Positions 35,552-45,991 of a stretch of 64,000 nucleotides of DNA are shown here, in pieces (positions within the stretch are counted from its first letter, which is position 1; every line of letters starts with the position of its first letter). Both the position numbers and the translations under genes were made by a program. The stretch is from the NCBI RefSeq assembly GCF_003719295.1, contig NZ_RFLW01000001.1, forward strand, positions 1,692,955 through 1,756,954, written 5' to 3'. Below the pieces are notes generated by a model. It was given only the letters and a program-made list of their open reading frames with translations. It searched no databases and had not been told where the DNA came from. Source of the stretch: Haliea alexandrii. GTDB lineage: Bacteria > Pseudomonadota > Gammaproteobacteria > Pseudomonadales > Halieaceae.

Positions 35552-38386
35552 TTACAGGCGCGCGATATAGTCTGCCTGACCGCGCAGCTTTTGCAGCGCC
35601 TGCTCCAGCGCTGCCAGCTTGTCCCGCTCCTTGTCGACAACGTCCTGCGGTGCCCGGTCAACAAAGTTGCTGTTGCCGAGTTTGCCCTGCAGGCGGTCGC
35701 GCTCTTTCTCCAGTTTCTCCACTTCCCGGCCGAGCCGGGCCAGTTCCGCATCGCGGTCAATCAGCCCCGCCAATGGCACCAGCAGTTCCAGGTCACCCAC
35801 CAGGCCGGTGGCGGCAACGGGGGCCTGGTTGCCGGCGTCCAACCATTCAATGCTATCCAGCTTCGCGAGCTTTTTCAGGAAGCTGGCGTTGTCATGCAGG
35901 CGCATGCGGTCGGTTTCACTGCCGTTTCGACACAGCAGGTCCAGGCCCCGCCCTGGCGGTACATTCATTTCTCCACGTATGTTGCGAATACCGACAATCA
36001 CCGCTTTCAACCATTCTATATCTGCATTCGCGGCACTGTCCACGGCACCGGAGTCGCTCTCTGGCCAGGGCTGCAGCATGATGCTGGGGCCGGAAACCCC
36101 CGCCAGCGGCGCGGCGCGCTGCCAGATTTCTTCTGTGATGAACGGCATGAAGGGGTGCAGCAGTCGCAGCCAGGTTTCCATGACGGTGATCAGCGTGCGG
36201 CGCGTTCCACGCAGCAGTGCAGGGTCTGCTTGCTCGTCCCAGAGTACGGGTTTCGACAGTTCGAGATACCAATCACAATACTCGTTCCAGATAAATTCGT
36301 AGAGTGCCTGGCTGGCGAGGTCGAAGCGGTACTGATTGATGGCGGCGGCCACGGCATCGGCAGTACCCTGCAGGCGTGAGAGAATCCAGCGATCGGCCAG
36401 GCTCAGTTGCACTGGCAGACTCGTGTCAGTGCCGCAGTCGTGCTCCTCACAATTCATCAGCACATAGCGTGCGGCGTTCCAGATCTTGTTGCAGAAATTG
36501 CGGTAGCCCTCGATGCGTCCAATATCGAACTTGATATCGCGACCGGTGGACGCCAGCGAACAGAAGGTGAAGCGCAGCGCATCGGTACCGTAAGCGGCGA
36601 GGCCCTCCGGGAATTCGGCGCGGGTCTGCTGCTCGATCTTCCTTGCCAGTTGCGGCTGCATCATGCCGTGGGTGCGTTTTGCCACCAGTGGCTCGAGTTC
36701 AATGCCGTCGATGAGGTCGATCGGGTCCAGCACATTGCCCTTGGACTTGGACATCTTCTGGCCCTGCGAGTCGCGCACCAGGCCATGGACGTACACGGTG
36801 CTGAACGGTACCTGGGGGCTGCCGTCCGGGTGCTTGAGGAAGTGCAGGGTGAGCATGATCATGCGTGCCACCCAGAAGAAGATGATGTCGAAGCCGGTCA
36901 CCAGCACGCTGCTGGGATGGAACGCCTGCAAGTCTGCTGTGTCTTCTGGCCAGCCCAGGGTCGAAAAGGTCCAAAGAGCGGAACTGAACCAGGTGTCCAG
37001 CACGTCCTCGTCCTGTTGCAGTGCGACGTCCGGCTCAAGTGCATACTTTTGCCGCACCTCGGCCTCATCGCGCCCGACGTAGACCTTGCCCTGTGTGTCG
37101 TACCAGGCCGGGATGCGGTGTCCCCACCAGAGCTGCCGGCTGATACACCAGTCCTGGATGTCGCGCATCCAGGCAAAGTACATGTTCTCGTACTGTTTGG
37201 GGACAAACTGTATGCGCCCGTCTTCGACCGCTTCGATGGCGGGCTGGGCAAGGTCCGCCACACTGACGTACCACTGGTCCGTGAGCCAGGGTTCCACCAC
37301 GGCGCCGGAACGGTCACCGCGGGGTACCTTGAGGGTGTGGGGTTCTATTTTCTCCAGCAGGCCCAGGGTCTCGAAGGCGGCCACAATGGCCTTGCGCGCT
37401 TCGAAGCGCTCCATACCCGCATACTCAGCGGGTGCCTGCTCCCCATGCTGGGCAGCGTACCCGGCAAAGGTGAGCACGGTGAATTCGCCGAGAACATGCG
37501 CGTTGCGGTCGAGTATATTGATCAGCGGCAGGTTGTGGCGCTTGCCGACTTCGTAGTCGTTGAAGTCGTGTGCCGGGGTTATTTTTACACAGCCGGAGCC
37601 GAATTCCGGGTCCACGTAATCGTCGGCAATAATGGGGATCAGGCGGCCGGTGAGTGGCAGGCGTACCTGTTTGCCGACCAGATGCTGGTAGCGCGGATCC
37701 TCCGGGTGTACCGCAACGGCGCTGTCGCCGAGAATGGTCTCCGGGCGCGTGGTGGCTACCACGAGGTGCCCGGATTCGCCTTCGATGGGATAGCGGAAAT
37801 GCCAGAGTGAGCCCTGTTCCTCCTCGTTCAACACCTCGAGGTCGGAAATCGCGGTGTTGAATACCGGATCCCAGTTTACCAGGCGTTTCCCGCGGTAGAT
37901 GAGCCCCTGATCGTACAGCTGTACGAACACCTCACCCACCGCCGCGGAGAGCCCCGGGTCCATGGTGAAGCGCTCTCGGCTCCAATCGACGGAGGAGCCA
38001 AGGCGCCGGATCTGGCGGGTGATGTTATCGCCGGATTCCGCCTTCCAGTCCCACACGCGCCGCAGGAACTCTTCCCGCCCCAGGTCGTGGCGGGACGCGC
38101 CCTCCGCCGCCAGTTTCCGCTCCACAACCATCTGTGTTGCGATGCCGGCATGGTCGGTGCCCACCTGCCACAGGGTGTTGTCGCCGCACATGCGGTGGTA
38201 GCGAATGAGGCAGTCCATGATCGCGTTGTTGAAACCGTGGCCCATGTGCAGGCTGCCGGTCACGTTCGGCGGCGGGATCATGATGCTGTAGCTGCGCTCG
38301 CCGCCGCGGGGCTTGAAGTACCCCTGTTGTTCCCAGTGGTCATACCACTGGGCTTCGATTGCGGCAGGTTGAAAGGTCTTGTCCAT
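35552..38386 (-). CDS. valS: valyl-tRNA synthetase
   Basis: This 944-residue class I synthetase has the HIGH-type signature HMGHG (47-51) after PPPNVTGSL and the KMSKSKGN motif at about residue 540. The editing domain ([21 protein letters not shown]) and the C-terminal coiled-coil arm (residues ~880-940) are complete. It charges tRNA-Val with valine. It is the last gene of the usual gammaproteobacterial pepA-holC-valS order, with pepA and holC upstream on the same strand. Confidence 0.97.
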   Translation of the reverse strand: MDKTFQPAAIEAQWYDHWEQQGYFKPRGGERSYSIMIPPPNVTGSLHMGHGFNNAIMDCLIRYHRMCGDNTLWQVGTDHAGIATQMVVERKLAAEGASRHDLGREEFLRRVWDWKAESGDNITRQIRRLGSSVDWSRERFTMDPGLSAAVGEVFVQLYDQGLIYRGKRLVNWDPVFNTAISDLEVLNEEEQGSLWHFRYPIEGESGHLVVATTRPETILGDSAVAVHPEDPRYQHLVGKQVRLPLTGRLIPIIADDYVDPEFGSGCVKITPAHDFNDYEVGKRHNLPLINILDRNAHVLGEFTVLTFAGYAAQHGEQAPAEYAGMERFEARKAIVAAFETLGLLEKIEPHTLKVPRGDRSGAVVEPWLTDQWYVSVADLAQPAIEAVEDGRIQFVPKQYENMYFAWMRDIQDWCISRQLWWGHRIPAWYDTQGKVYVGRDEAEVRQKYALEPDVALQQDEDVLDTWFSSALWTFSTLGWPEDTADLQAFHPSSVLVTGFDIIFFWVARMIMLTLHFLKHPDGSPQVPFSTVYVHGLVRDSQGQKMSKSKGNVLDPIDLIDGIELEPLVAKRTHGMMQPQLARKIEQQTRAEFPEGLAAYGTDALRFTFCSLASTGRDIKFDIGRIEGYRNFCNKIWNAARYVLMNCEEHDCGTDTSLPVQLSLADRWILSRLQGTADAVAAAINQYRFDLASQALYEFIWNEYCDWYLELSKPVLWDEQADPALLRGTRRTLITVMETWLRLLHPFMPFITEEIWQRAAPLAGVSGPSIMLQPWPESDSGAVDSAANADIEWLKAVIVGIRNIRGEMNVPPGRGLDLLCRNGSETDRMRLHDNASFLKKLAKLDSIEWLDAGNQAPVAATGLVGDLELLVPLAGLIDRDAELARLGREVEKLEKERDRLQGKLGNSNFVDRAPQDVVDKERDKLAALEQALQKLRGQADYIARL

Positions 38387-38419
38387 CGCGGTTGCTGTCC
38401 GGGTGCGAAAAGCGCGGGA

Positions 38420-38848
38420 TTATACGCCGCCGAGGTCGTGCTTTTCCAACTGGTAACCTCGCGCCTGATAAAAGCGCCAGGATTCCCTGAGTGCCGCAAG
38501 GCTGGCTTTATCCTGGGTAACCACCTCGGCAACACGGTGGAAACGGCCGAAAAACGCCGGCACTTCCAGTCGCAGGTTGATCAGCAGGTCGTCATGCCCG
38601 GCAGGTTCCTCCCCCCAGCCTATGGCGACCAGGTCTGAACCGGGTTCACCTGCGAGGCCGTGGGGCAGGAAGCTGCCCGGGCGAAAGGACCAGAGCAGGG
38701 TATCCAGTGAGTGCGCCTGCGCCTGATCCCGGGCATGGATATAGATGCGATGGCCGCGCTGAAACGCCTTGTCGGCCAAACGCGCCGCCACCTGCAGGCG
38801 CTGTGCCTCGCCCGCCTGCTGGATCACGTAGAAGCCTACCCGCGTCAT
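38420..38848 (-). CDS. holC: DNA polymerase III subunit chi
   Basis: This 142-residue protein starts at the ATG at 38848, one base after the pepA stop. It has the chi pattern: VGFYVI near the N-terminus, ACRLADKAFQRGHRIYI-like helix (AARLADKAFQRGHRIYIHA), LDTLLWSFRPGSFLPH, and FFGRFHRVAEVV. Chi links the clamp loader to single-stranded DNA-binding protein during replication. The position between pepA and valS is conserved in gammaproteobacteria and supports the call. Confidence 0.92.
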   Translation of the reverse strand: MTRVGFYVIQQAGEAQRLQVAARLADKAFQRGHRIYIHARDQAQAHSLDTLLWSFRPGSFLPHGLAGEPGSDLVAIGWGEEPAGHDDLLINLRLEVPAFFGRFHRVAEVVTQDKASLAALRESWRFYQARGYQLEKHDLGGV

Positions 38849-38849
38849 G

Positions 38850-40334
38850 TCAGTCCGTGGCCCGCCCCTGCAGGTAGCGAGTGAGCATGGCCACCGGCCG
38901 GCCGGTGGCCCCCTTGGGCGAGCTGTTCCAGGCGGAACCGGCAATATCCAAGTGCGCCCAGGGATAGTTCTCGGCGAAGGTCGCCAGGAAACAGGCGGCG
39001 GTGACCGACCCACCTTCAGGGCCGCCGATATTGGCGAGGTCCGCGAAGTTGCTATTGAGCTGCTTGCGGTAGTCGTCCCACAGCGGCATGCGCCAGCCGC
39101 GGTCGTGGCTGTCGGTGCCGGCGCTCAGCAGTTGCTCGGCCAGCGCATCGTCGTTGGCATACACGGCCGAGGCGTGGGAGCCCAGGGCAACCACACAGGC
39201 CCCGGTGAGGGTCGCGATGTCAATCACCGCGGCGGGCTTGAAACGGCTGGCGAAGGTCAGCGCATCGCAGAGCACCAGGCGGCCCTCGGCGTCTGTGTTG
39301 AGCACTTCGATGGTGGTGCCGGACATGCTCTTGACCACATCCCCGGGTTTCGTGGCGCGGCCGCTGGGCATGTTTTCTGCCGCAGCAATGATGCCGGTGA
39401 CGTTCAGCGGCAGTGCCATGTCGATCACGGCCTGCAGTGTACCCAGCACGCTGGCCGCGCCGCACATGTCGTATTTCATTTCATCCATCTTGGCCCCGGG
39501 CTTGATGGAAATGCCGCCGGAGTCGAAGGTGATCCCCTTGCCCACCAGAACCTGCGGTGCAGCACCGGATTTTCCGCCGCGGTACTCTATGACGATGAGT
39601 TTGGCGGGTTCGTCGCTGCCCGCTGATACCGAGAGCAGTGAGCCCATACCCAGCTCGCGCATTTTCTTTTCTTCCAGCACCTGCGTGCGGACCTTGCTGT
39701 TGCCGCGAGACAGCTTGCGCGCCTCGCTGGCCAGATACGACGGTGTGCAGATATTGCCGGGCAAGTTGCCCAGTTCGCGGGTGTAGTTGATGCCGCGGCC
39801 GAGCGCTGCGCCATTGTCCAGCGCCGCTTGCGCGCGCTTTGCAGGCAGCCCCTTGCCGGGGTTGACCACGAGCTTTTTCAAGGCGAGCGGATCTTTGGGC
39901 TTGGAAACCGTGCGGGTATAGCGGTAGCTGCTCACGGTGAGGGTGCGCGCGACCAGCTCCAGCAGCCAGGCGCCATCCACCGCATCGCTCAACAGGTCAG
40001 CCGTGTGCAGCAGCGCCTCCGTCACGTTACTGGCGTTCAACGCGGCGCTCAGGCCCTGAAACGCCTCGCGAGCGGTGGCGTGGCTGAAGCGGGCGCGATC
40101 ACCACAACCCAGCAGCATGACGCGTTCGGCATTGCCGATGCCGGGCAGCAGGTGAGTCTGCCCCGGCTTGCCCTGGAAATCGCCAAGCTTGAGGGTGTTG
40201 CTCAGTGCGCCGGCGTTATCCAGGGCGGTAGCCGTGGCGGACAGCTCACTACCGAACACGGCAACAATGGCGCAGCGGGTTTTGGTTTTGCTGGGGTCCG
40301 CGCTGGCGCGGGCGGTAAAGGTAAGAGTGCTCAT
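38850..40334 (-). CDS. pepA: cytosolic leucyl aminopeptidase PepA
   Basis: This 494-residue M17 aminopeptidase has no signal peptide. The catalytic core shows VGKGITFDSGG (Lys266, Asp271), YDMCGAASVLG (Asp289) and NTDAEGRL (346-353). Family members are hexameric, Mn/Zn-dependent exopeptidases, and E. coli PepA also binds DNA in Xer recombination. It is the first gene of pepA-holC-valS and divergent from lptF across 123 bases, a standard gammaproteobacterial layout. Confidence 0.95.
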   Translation of the reverse strand: MSTLTFTARASADPSKTKTRCAIVAVFGSELSATATALDNAGALSNTLKLGDFQGKPGQTHLLPGIGNAERVMLLGCGDRARFSHATAREAFQGLSAALNASNVTEALLHTADLLSDAVDGAWLLELVARTLTVSSYRYTRTVSKPKDPLALKKLVVNPGKGLPAKRAQAALDNGAALGRGINYTRELGNLPGNICTPSYLASEARKLSRGNSKVRTQVLEEKKMRELGMGSLLSVSAGSDEPAKLIVIEYRGGKSGAAPQVLVGKGITFDSGGISIKPGAKMDEMKYDMCGAASVLGTLQAVIDMALPLNVTGIIAAAENMPSGRATKPGDVVKSMSGTTIEVLNTDAEGRLVLCDALTFASRFKPAAVIDIATLTGACVVALGSHASAVYANDDALAEQLLSAGTDSHDRGWRMPLWDDYRKQLNSNFADLANIGGPEGGSVTAACFLATFAENYPWAHLDIAGSAWNSSPKGATGRPVAMLTRYLQGRATD

Positions 40335-40457
40335 GGTCTGTGCCTGCTAGTTTTCGTGGGCGTGGAAAAGACCGCTAGTGTATGATGTACGGCGAAGAAA
40401 CTGAACCTCTGGCGGTCGTCCGACACGGGCGCTTGCCACGCTGCAACCTGGGCCTGC

Positions 40458-41576
40458 ATGAAAATCCTGGCGTATCTGACGCGCGATGTCCTGCAACACA
40501 CTGTCGCGGTGAGTTTCACCCTGTTGGTGATCATATTCAGTGGTCGCTTCGTCAAGTACCTGGCGGAGGCCGCGGTAGGTAACCTGGCGGGTGACATCCT
40601 GCTGCCTGTCATGTTTTTCCGCCTGCCCGGTTTTCTGGAATTGATTCTTCCCCTGGGCCTGTTCCTCGGCATTCTCATGGCCTACGGTCGGCTCTACGTC
40701 GAGAGCGAGATGGTGGTACTGTCGGCCTGTGGGGTAAGCCCCACACGGCTGGCCGGTTATACCCTGGCATCGGCGCTGCTGGTGATGGCGCTGGTGGCGC
40801 TGCTGAGCCTGCTGGTCACCCCGTTGGGTGCGGCGCGGTCCTCGGCACTGCTGGATGACCCGGAAACCTCGCAGGGGCTGCAGACTCTGGCGGCAGGGCG
40901 GTTCCAGTATCGCAAGTCCAACGGTGTCGTGAGCTACGCCGAACGCATCGACCCGGATAGCGGCGTCATGCACTCGGTCTTTCTTTCACAGCAGTCCGCC
41001 GCACCCGGCGGCGGCACCCGGCTGACGATTACCGTTGCCTCCGAAGGCGAGATTGTTCTTGATAGCACGACGGGTGCGCGCTATCTGGAGCTGCGCGATG
41101 GCTACCGCTACAGCGGCCAGCCCGGCGAGCTGGATTATGAGGTGGTTGAGTTCGAGCGCTTTGGTGAGCGCATACCAGAGCCGGAAGGCGGTATTCGCAG
41201 CGTGCCGCGCGTTGATGCACGGCCCACCCGGGCGCTGCTGGAGTCCACGCTGCCCGAAGAGCGCGCTGCGCTGCACTGGCGGCTGTCGCTGCCAGTCACT
41301 GTGCCCATCGTGGCGCTGATTGCCCTGTCGCTGAGCCGCACGGATCACCGGCGTGGTCGCTACATCAAGATGGCGCCTGCGTTCGCGCTGTACCTCATTT
41401 ACCTCGTGTTGTTGACCAAGGCGCGCTCCGCCATGGAAGAGGGTGCGGGGCCGCTGGTCTTCTGGGCGGTGCACCTGCTCTACGGCACCTTGGCGCTGGG
41501 GTTGCTGTACGGCGACACGCTGCGTCGACGCTGGTATGCCCGCAGGGCCAGGGGAGTTGCCGATGCGTCTGCTTGA
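40458..41576 (+). CDS. lptF: LPS export permease LptF
   Basis: This 372-residue YjgP/YjgQ family permease has MKILAYLTRDVLQHTVAV at the start, three membrane helices in each terminal part (about 15-110 and 275-360) and a periplasmic beta-jellyroll domain between. With LptG and the ATPase LptB it extracts lipopolysaccharide from the inner membrane and passes it to LptC and LptA. It overlaps lptG by 14 bases. The gene pair opposite pepA is the conserved gammaproteobacterial arrangement. Confidence 0.95.
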   Translation: MKILAYLTRDVLQHTVAVSFTLLVIIFSGRFVKYLAEAAVGNLAGDILLPVMFFRLPGFLELILPLGLFLGILMAYGRLYVESEMVVLSACGVSPTRLAGYTLASALLVMALVALLSLLVTPLGAARSSALLDDPETSQGLQTLAAGRFQYRKSNGVVSYAERIDPDSGVMHSVFLSQQSAAPGGGTRLTITVASEGEIVLDSTTGARYLELRDGYRYSGQPGELDYEVVEFERFGERIPEPEGGIRSVPRVDARPTRALLESTLPEERAALHWRLSLPVTVPIVALIALSLSRTDHRRGRYIKMAPAFALYLIYLVLLTKARSAMEEGAGPLVFWAVHLLYGTLALGLLYGDTLRRRWYARRARGVADASA

Positions 41577-42624
41577 CGGGTACATCGGGCGCACATTGCT
41601 GGCGTCCATCTTTCTGGTGCTGCTGGTCATCGTGGGGATTGATGTCGTTTCCGTGTTTATCGACGAGTCGGGTAGCCTCAGCGAAAGCTATACCTTTCTG
41701 GAAATGTCGACCTACATTGCACTGACCGTGCCCGGCCGCCTGTACGAGTTCATTCCATCGGCAGCGTTGATTGGCAGCCTGGTGGGCCTCGGCCAGCTGG
41801 CCACGGCCAGTGAGCTCACCATTATGCGCGGTGCGGGTGTGTCCATCGCGCGCCTGGTGGTGGTGGTAATGAAATATGCCCTGCTGGTGGCGCTGGTCGG
41901 CTTTGTGCTGGGGGAGGTGGTCGCCCCGCCGGCGGAACAGCTGGCCGAGAACCGCCGGGCGCTGGCACAAAGCGCGCCCGGCGGCCTTGCCGGCCGCTAC
42001 GGTATCTGGAACCGCGAAGGCGATTCCTACCTGTATTTCAACGCGGTGGAAAGTGAAACGGCCCTGCGCGGTGTGCTGCTGGTGCAGCTGGACGAGCGTC
42101 GCCGGATGATCGCATCGCTGGGCGCGCAGCGGGCCCGGTTTGCGGGGGATCACTGGGTGCTGGAAGATGTGGTGAAAACTGATTTCAGCAGCTGGGAAAC
42201 CACCCGCACGCGGGCCGAAACACTGCGTTGGGATACCGGTATTACACCACGGTTGTTGACCATGGAAGTGGTCTCACCCGAGCGCTTGCCCCTCATCGAT
42301 CTGCAGCGCTATAGCCACTATCTGCAGCAACAGGGGCTGGATGCCGACGATTTCGAGATCGCCATGTGGCGCAAGCTGCTGCAGCCGGCATCGATAGCCG
42401 GCCTGGTGTTGGTGGCGATAGCGTTTATTTTTGGCCCTTTGCGTGACGGTACCCTGGGCTTGCGCATTTTTGCGGGTGTTCTGGTGGGGGTGGCCTTCCA
42501 GATCAGTGAGGACCTGTTGGGGCCCGCCAGCCTGGTATTCGGATTCCCGCCGCTCTATGCTGCGTTGACGCCGGTGTTGCTGTGTATTGGCGTGGGTCTG
42601 GTGCTACTGCTGCGCACCCGCTGA
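41563..42624 (+). CDS. lptG: LPS export permease LptG
   Basis: This 353-residue protein starts at the ATG at 41563 inside the end of lptF (MRLLDGYIGRTLLASI). It has the YjgQ family architecture: three N-terminal and three C-terminal membrane helices around a periplasmic domain, with the conserved IPSAALIGSLVGLGQLA segment. It pairs with LptF in the LptB2FG transporter that drives LPS transport. The 14-base overlap implies balanced coupled translation. Confidence 0.95.
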   Translation: MRLLDGYIGRTLLASIFLVLLVIVGIDVVSVFIDESGSLSESYTFLEMSTYIALTVPGRLYEFIPSAALIGSLVGLGQLATASELTIMRGAGVSIARLVVVVMKYALLVALVGFVLGEVVAPPAEQLAENRRALAQSAPGGLAGRYGIWNREGDSYLYFNAVESETALRGVLLVQLDERRRMIASLGAQRARFAGDHWVLEDVVKTDFSSWETTRTRAETLRWDTGITPRLLTMEVVSPERLPLIDLQRYSHYLQQQGLDADDFEIAMWRKLLQPASIAGLVLVAIAFIFGPLRDGTLGLRIFAGVLVGVAFQISEDLLGPASLVFGFPPLYAALTPVLLCIGVGLVLLLRTR

Positions 42625-42643
42625 GGGGGGCGTTCGGCGGCTG

Positions 42644-43105
42644 TTATTTCTCGTGCTTGGGCAGCAGTAGAAGGTGGCTGCCACTGAGGTGGTCGTGCCA
42701 GTACAGTCCGCGTTTGTCGATCAAGCACCACCAGTAGCCCAGCCCTACAGGCAGTAAAGAGAGGAGGGCTGCGCCGCAGCGCAGCAGGCAGCGCCCAGTG
42801 CCCGGCGTAGCCCCCGTTTCATCCACGAGCTTTATGCGCCAGGCTTGCATGCCCAGAGTCTGGCCGCCCTTGCGCCAGAACAGGGTGAAAAACACCGCCA
42901 CACAGCCTATGCTCAGCAATTGCACCACCTGGGGATTCATCTGGTAGTAATCGCTGCCCTCGCGAATGCCGAGGAGCCACATTTCGATTGCGCTTGCGAT
43001 GGCTACCGTCACACCAATCAGCGGTATGACCAACAGCGTGTCGTAGAGCAGGGCCGCGAGTCTGCGCAGCAGTGATGGCGGGCCTGATGCATCGGATTCT
43101 GACAT
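42644..43105 (-). CDS. RDD family membrane protein
   Basis: This 153-residue protein starts at the ATG at 43105 with AGGAG upstream. It has the RDD motif near the N-terminus in the form RRLAALLYDTLLVIP, a second helix near 65-85, and the C-terminal KGLYWHD-like end (KRGLYWHDHLSGS). RDD proteins are small inner-membrane proteins of poorly defined function, some linked to transport. It is convergent with lptG (19-base gap) and divergent from the response regulator gene. Confidence 0.87.
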   Translation of the reverse strand: MSESDASGPPSLLRRLAALLYDTLLVIPLIGVTVAIASAIEMWLLGIREGSDYYQMNPQVVQLLSIGCVAVFFTLFWRKGGQTLGMQAWRIKLVDETGATPGTGRCLLRCGAALLSLLPVGLGYWWCLIDKRGLYWHDHLSGSHLLLLPKHEK

Positions 43106-43263
43106 GCGGTCTCCTGGTGCCTGTAGAGGGGGGCGGGCGCGTCGTTGCGACGGGCGCGATTCTAGCACTGTCAACGTCGTGGCCGCGTATTACGTCATTG
43201 TAAATTGTTCGGCCGCACAGGGCAGTGCTACATTGCGCGATCATTCACGCAGGGAATAGACGG

Positions 43264-43944
43264 ATGAAAGTGCTGCTGGTGGAGGACGACCGAGCCGTTG
43301 CCGAGTTCATTGTGTCGGAGCTGCAGGAGGCCGGGCATGTGTGTAGCCACTGTGCTGATGGCGAGTCGGGACTTGCCGCCGCACGCAGTGGCCAGCACGA
43401 TGTGCTGGTGGTCGATCGCATGCTGCCGCGCCTGGATGGCCTGGCGCTGCTGCGCAGCCTGCGCGAGGGTGGGCAGCGCACCCCCGTGCTGTTGCTGAGT
43501 GCACTGGGCAGCGTTGATGACCGTGTGCAGGGCCTGCACTGCGGCGCCGATGACTATCTGGTCAAACCGTTTGCGATGGCCGAGTTGCTGGCACGGCTGG
43601 AAATCCTTGCCCGGCATGCACGTGAGGTCGGTACGGAAGTGCCGACCCGTCTGCAGGTGGCGGATCTGGAGATGGACCTGCTCACGCAGGAGGTACGACG
43701 CCACGGCGAGTTGATCAGCCTGCAGCCGCGGGAATATAAACTGTTGGAGTACTTGATGCGGCATGAAGGCCAGGTGGTTACCCGTGCCATGTTGCTCGAG
43801 CATGTCTGGGGCTATCATTTCGACCCGCAAACCAATGTGATTGATGTGCACGTCTCCCGACTGCGCCAGAAAATCGACCGGGATTTTACGCCGCAGTTGC
43901 TGTCTACCGTGCGCGGTGCGGGTTATAGCCTCGGGGATAGCTAG
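43264..43944 (+). CDS. OmpR-family response regulator
   Basis: This 226-residue regulator has a receiver domain with phosphoacceptor Asp51 (VLVVDRMLP), acidic pocket Glu-Asp-Asp (residues 7-9) and Lys101, and a C-terminal winged helix (LQPREYKLLEYLMRHEGQVVTR, VIDVHVSRLRQKID). The start MKVLLVEDD at 43264 has the family N-terminus. It is followed after 6 bases by its sensor kinase. The closest general type is QseB/PmrA/CopR-like; the stimulus is unknown. Confidence 0.93.
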   Translation: MKVLLVEDDRAVAEFIVSELQEAGHVCSHCADGESGLAAARSGQHDVLVVDRMLPRLDGLALLRSLREGGQRTPVLLLSALGSVDDRVQGLHCGADDYLVKPFAMAELLARLEILARHAREVGTEVPTRLQVADLEMDLLTQEVRRHGELISLQPREYKLLEYLMRHEGQVVTRAMLLEHVWGYHFDPQTNVIDVHVSRLRQKIDRDFTPQLLSTVRGAGYSLGDS

Positions 43945-43950
43945 GCGACC

Positions 43951-45336
43951 ATGCAACTTCTCGACGTCGTCAAGAGCCTCACCTTTCGCTATATCGCCAA
44001 GTATGTGACTGCGCTCAGTGCCACGGTATTCCTGCTGCTGGCCGTTCTCTATGGGTACTTCAGTTACGGTTACTTCACCGACCTGCGGTCCTCCATCCTC
44101 GATGAACTGGAAACACTCCAAGTGGTGTATGCGGGGCAGGAGCTGGCGGGTGTCGAGCAGTACCTGCAGGACCAGCGCAACCTGCCCACCATTGGTCGTT
44201 TCAATTATCTGATTGCGGACGCCGAGGGCAACAAGGTCGCGGGCGACCTGGCCCAGACACCGCGCTACCGTGAATTCTCCGGCGGCTGGCTGGGTTTTCA
44301 GCTGGCCCTGCTGAACTGGGGCGAGCCGGTGGATGTCGATTTTCTCGCCCGGCGCGCGCAACTCGGTGACGGCATCAATGCGCTGGTGGCGCGCAATTAC
44401 GCGGACGCCATTGCCAGCGGGGGCTTGGTGTTCAACACGCTATTCCGGGCGATGATTGCGACTTTGCTGCTCGGCATTGTGGGCGGTTTTTTCAGTGCGG
44501 CGACAACCCTGCACAGGTTCGAACGACTCAATAGCGAGCTTTCGAGCATTGTGCGCGGGAATTTTTCCCAGCGCTTGACGGTCGCCGGGAAGCAGGGCTA
44601 CCCGCGCGAGCTGGCCCGCGCAATGAACCAGATGCTCGATCAGATCGGTTCGCTGATGCAGGGCGTGCGCCTGGTGTCGGACAATATTGCCCATGACTTG
44701 CGCACACCGCTGACCCGTATTCGCAACCAGCTCAGCCAGTTGCGGCAGCGGTTGGACCCGACCGGGCAGGATGAGGTGGACCGCATTATTGAGGATTGTG
44801 ACAGCCTGCTGTCATCCTTCAATGCCCTGTTGCGGATATCCGCGCTGGAGTCCGGCAGTCGTCCGCCGGTACACGCCGAAGTTGATCTCTCCGCTTTGCT
44901 GGGCGATGTGGTTGAGCTTTATGAGCCGGTGGCTAACGAGCGCAATATAGCATTGCAGCTGTCGCTGGCCAGTGGCCTGTCTTGCCCCGGTGACACCGAT
45001 TTGTTGTTCCAGATGAGTGCCAATCTGCTGGACAACGCCATCAAATACACGCCGGATGGTGGCCGCATCGAAGTCGGTTTATCGCGTCAGCCCGAGGGCA
45101 ACGAGATTGTGGTGGCTGACTCGGGCCCGGGTATCGACCCGCTGGACAGAAAGAATGTGTTCCGGCGCTTTTTTCGCGTTGAGTCCAGCCGCGGTGAACA
45201 GCCGGGGCACGGCCTGGGCCTCAGCCTGGTGCAGGCAATCGTGCATTATCACGCCGGTCGTATTCTGCTCGACGACAATGAACCGGGCCTGCGCGTAGAG
45301 GTTATTCTGCCGGCGGTGGGTCAGCCAGGCGGATAG
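43951..45336 (+). CDS. sensor histidine kinase
   Basis: This 461-residue kinase has membrane helices near 17-42 and 163-187 flanking a periplasmic sensor region of about 120 residues, a HAMP-type segment, HisKA with phospho-His248 (NIAHDLRTPLTR), and HATPase motifs: N box NLLDNAIKYTPDGG, G1 ADSGPGID and G2 GHGLGLSLVQ. It would phosphorylate the response regulator encoded just upstream. The last 35 bases overlap the convergent gene at 45302. The signal is unknown. Confidence 0.93.
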   Translation: MQLLDVVKSLTFRYIAKYVTALSATVFLLLAVLYGYFSYGYFTDLRSSILDELETLQVVYAGQELAGVEQYLQDQRNLPTIGRFNYLIADAEGNKVAGDLAQTPRYREFSGGWLGFQLALLNWGEPVDVDFLARRAQLGDGINALVARNYADAIASGGLVFNTLFRAMIATLLLGIVGGFFSAATTLHRFERLNSELSSIVRGNFSQRLTVAGKQGYPRELARAMNQMLDQIGSLMQGVRLVSDNIAHDLRTPLTRIRNQLSQLRQRLDPTGQDEVDRIIEDCDSLLSSFNALLRISALESGSRPPVHAEVDLSALLGDVVELYEPVANERNIALQLSLASGLSCPGDTDLLFQMSANLLDNAIKYTPDGGRIEVGLSRQPEGNEIVVADSGPGIDPLDRKNVFRRFFRVESSRGEQPGHGLGLSLVQAIVHYHAGRILLDDNEPGLRVEVILPAVGQPGG

Positions 45337-45991
45337 CGCTGGTGTCCGGCGCCTGCGCTGTGTCGCGCTTACGGTACTGCGCTTCCAGCACGTCGGCACC
45401 GGGTGGGGCCAGGCTCATGGCTGATACGTCGACATCGTGGGGGGCAGGGGACTCTGCTTGTCCATCGCGCAGGTCACTGCCCGGGTCTGCCAGGGTCAGG
45501 CCGGCGTCGGTCATGGGTGCAACCGCAGTGCTGCGCTCCAGATTCGGGATGCGCTCACCCACGCTGCCGAGGGTAATATGGCTGGTGTCCGGGGCGGGTG
45601 GCGATGGCTCCCGCGGTGCAGCAAGACGGCTGCCAACCGCGGCAACGTCCAGTGCCGGTGCGGGTATCGCGGTGGCTTCCGGCTTGCGCTCTTCGGGGCG
45701 CAGAACATCACTGCCTGCGGGAGCCAGGGTGAGCCCCGAGGGCGCGGGCTGATCGGTCGCGCGCACCTCTCTGATAAGGGGCTTGCCACCGGCACTCTCC
45801 ATGGCTTCACGGTACTTTTGCGCCACCGCGGCGTCGCAATCGCGCTTGAGCAGTTGTGGCTTGCCGCTGAAGAGCTTGTCCAGAGTGGCATCGCCGGCCT
45901 TGAACAGGCGCGCGAAGTTACGACGCACCGTTGCCTCGTCCTGGCCTTCGCGCAGTTCTCCTGCAAACATCACATCGTAGCGGGTATCCAT
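45302..45991 (-). CDS. uncharacterised protein with repeated LAPxGxDVL motifs
   Basis: This 229-residue protein starts at the ATG at 45991. Residues 1-75 form a small conserved-looking domain (MDTRYDVMFAGELREGQ, RRNFARLFKAG, LFSGKPQLLKRDCD) that I have seen in unnamed gammaproteobacterial proteins. The rest is Pro/Ala-rich and carries about five degenerate copies of S-x-[ILM]-x-L-A-x-x-G-[SA]-D-[VL]-L, for example LTLAPAGSDVL, LTLADPGSDL and MSLAPPGADVL. No signal peptide or membrane helix is seen from this start. The function is unknown. Confidence 0.75.
   Translation of the reverse strand: MDTRYDVMFAGELREGQDEATVRRNFARLFKAGDATLDKLFSGKPQLLKRDCDAAVAQKYREAMESAGGKPLIREVRATDQPAPSGLTLAPAGSDVLRPEERKPEATAIPAPALDVAAVGSRLAAPREPSPPAPDTSHITLGSVGERIPNLERSTAVAPMTDAGLTLADPGSDLRDGQAESPAPHDVDVSAMSLAPPGADVLEAQYRKRDTAQAPDTSAIRLADPPPAE

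Noticed and set aside
36407-37810. 467-codon open frame on the plus strand
   Set aside because: It lies wholly opposite valS, whose catalytic motifs are intact on the minus strand.
43125-43160. GC-rich inverted repeat upstream of the response regulator as an operator
   Set aside because: Only a 5-bp stem (CGTCG/CGACG); too short to separate from composition.
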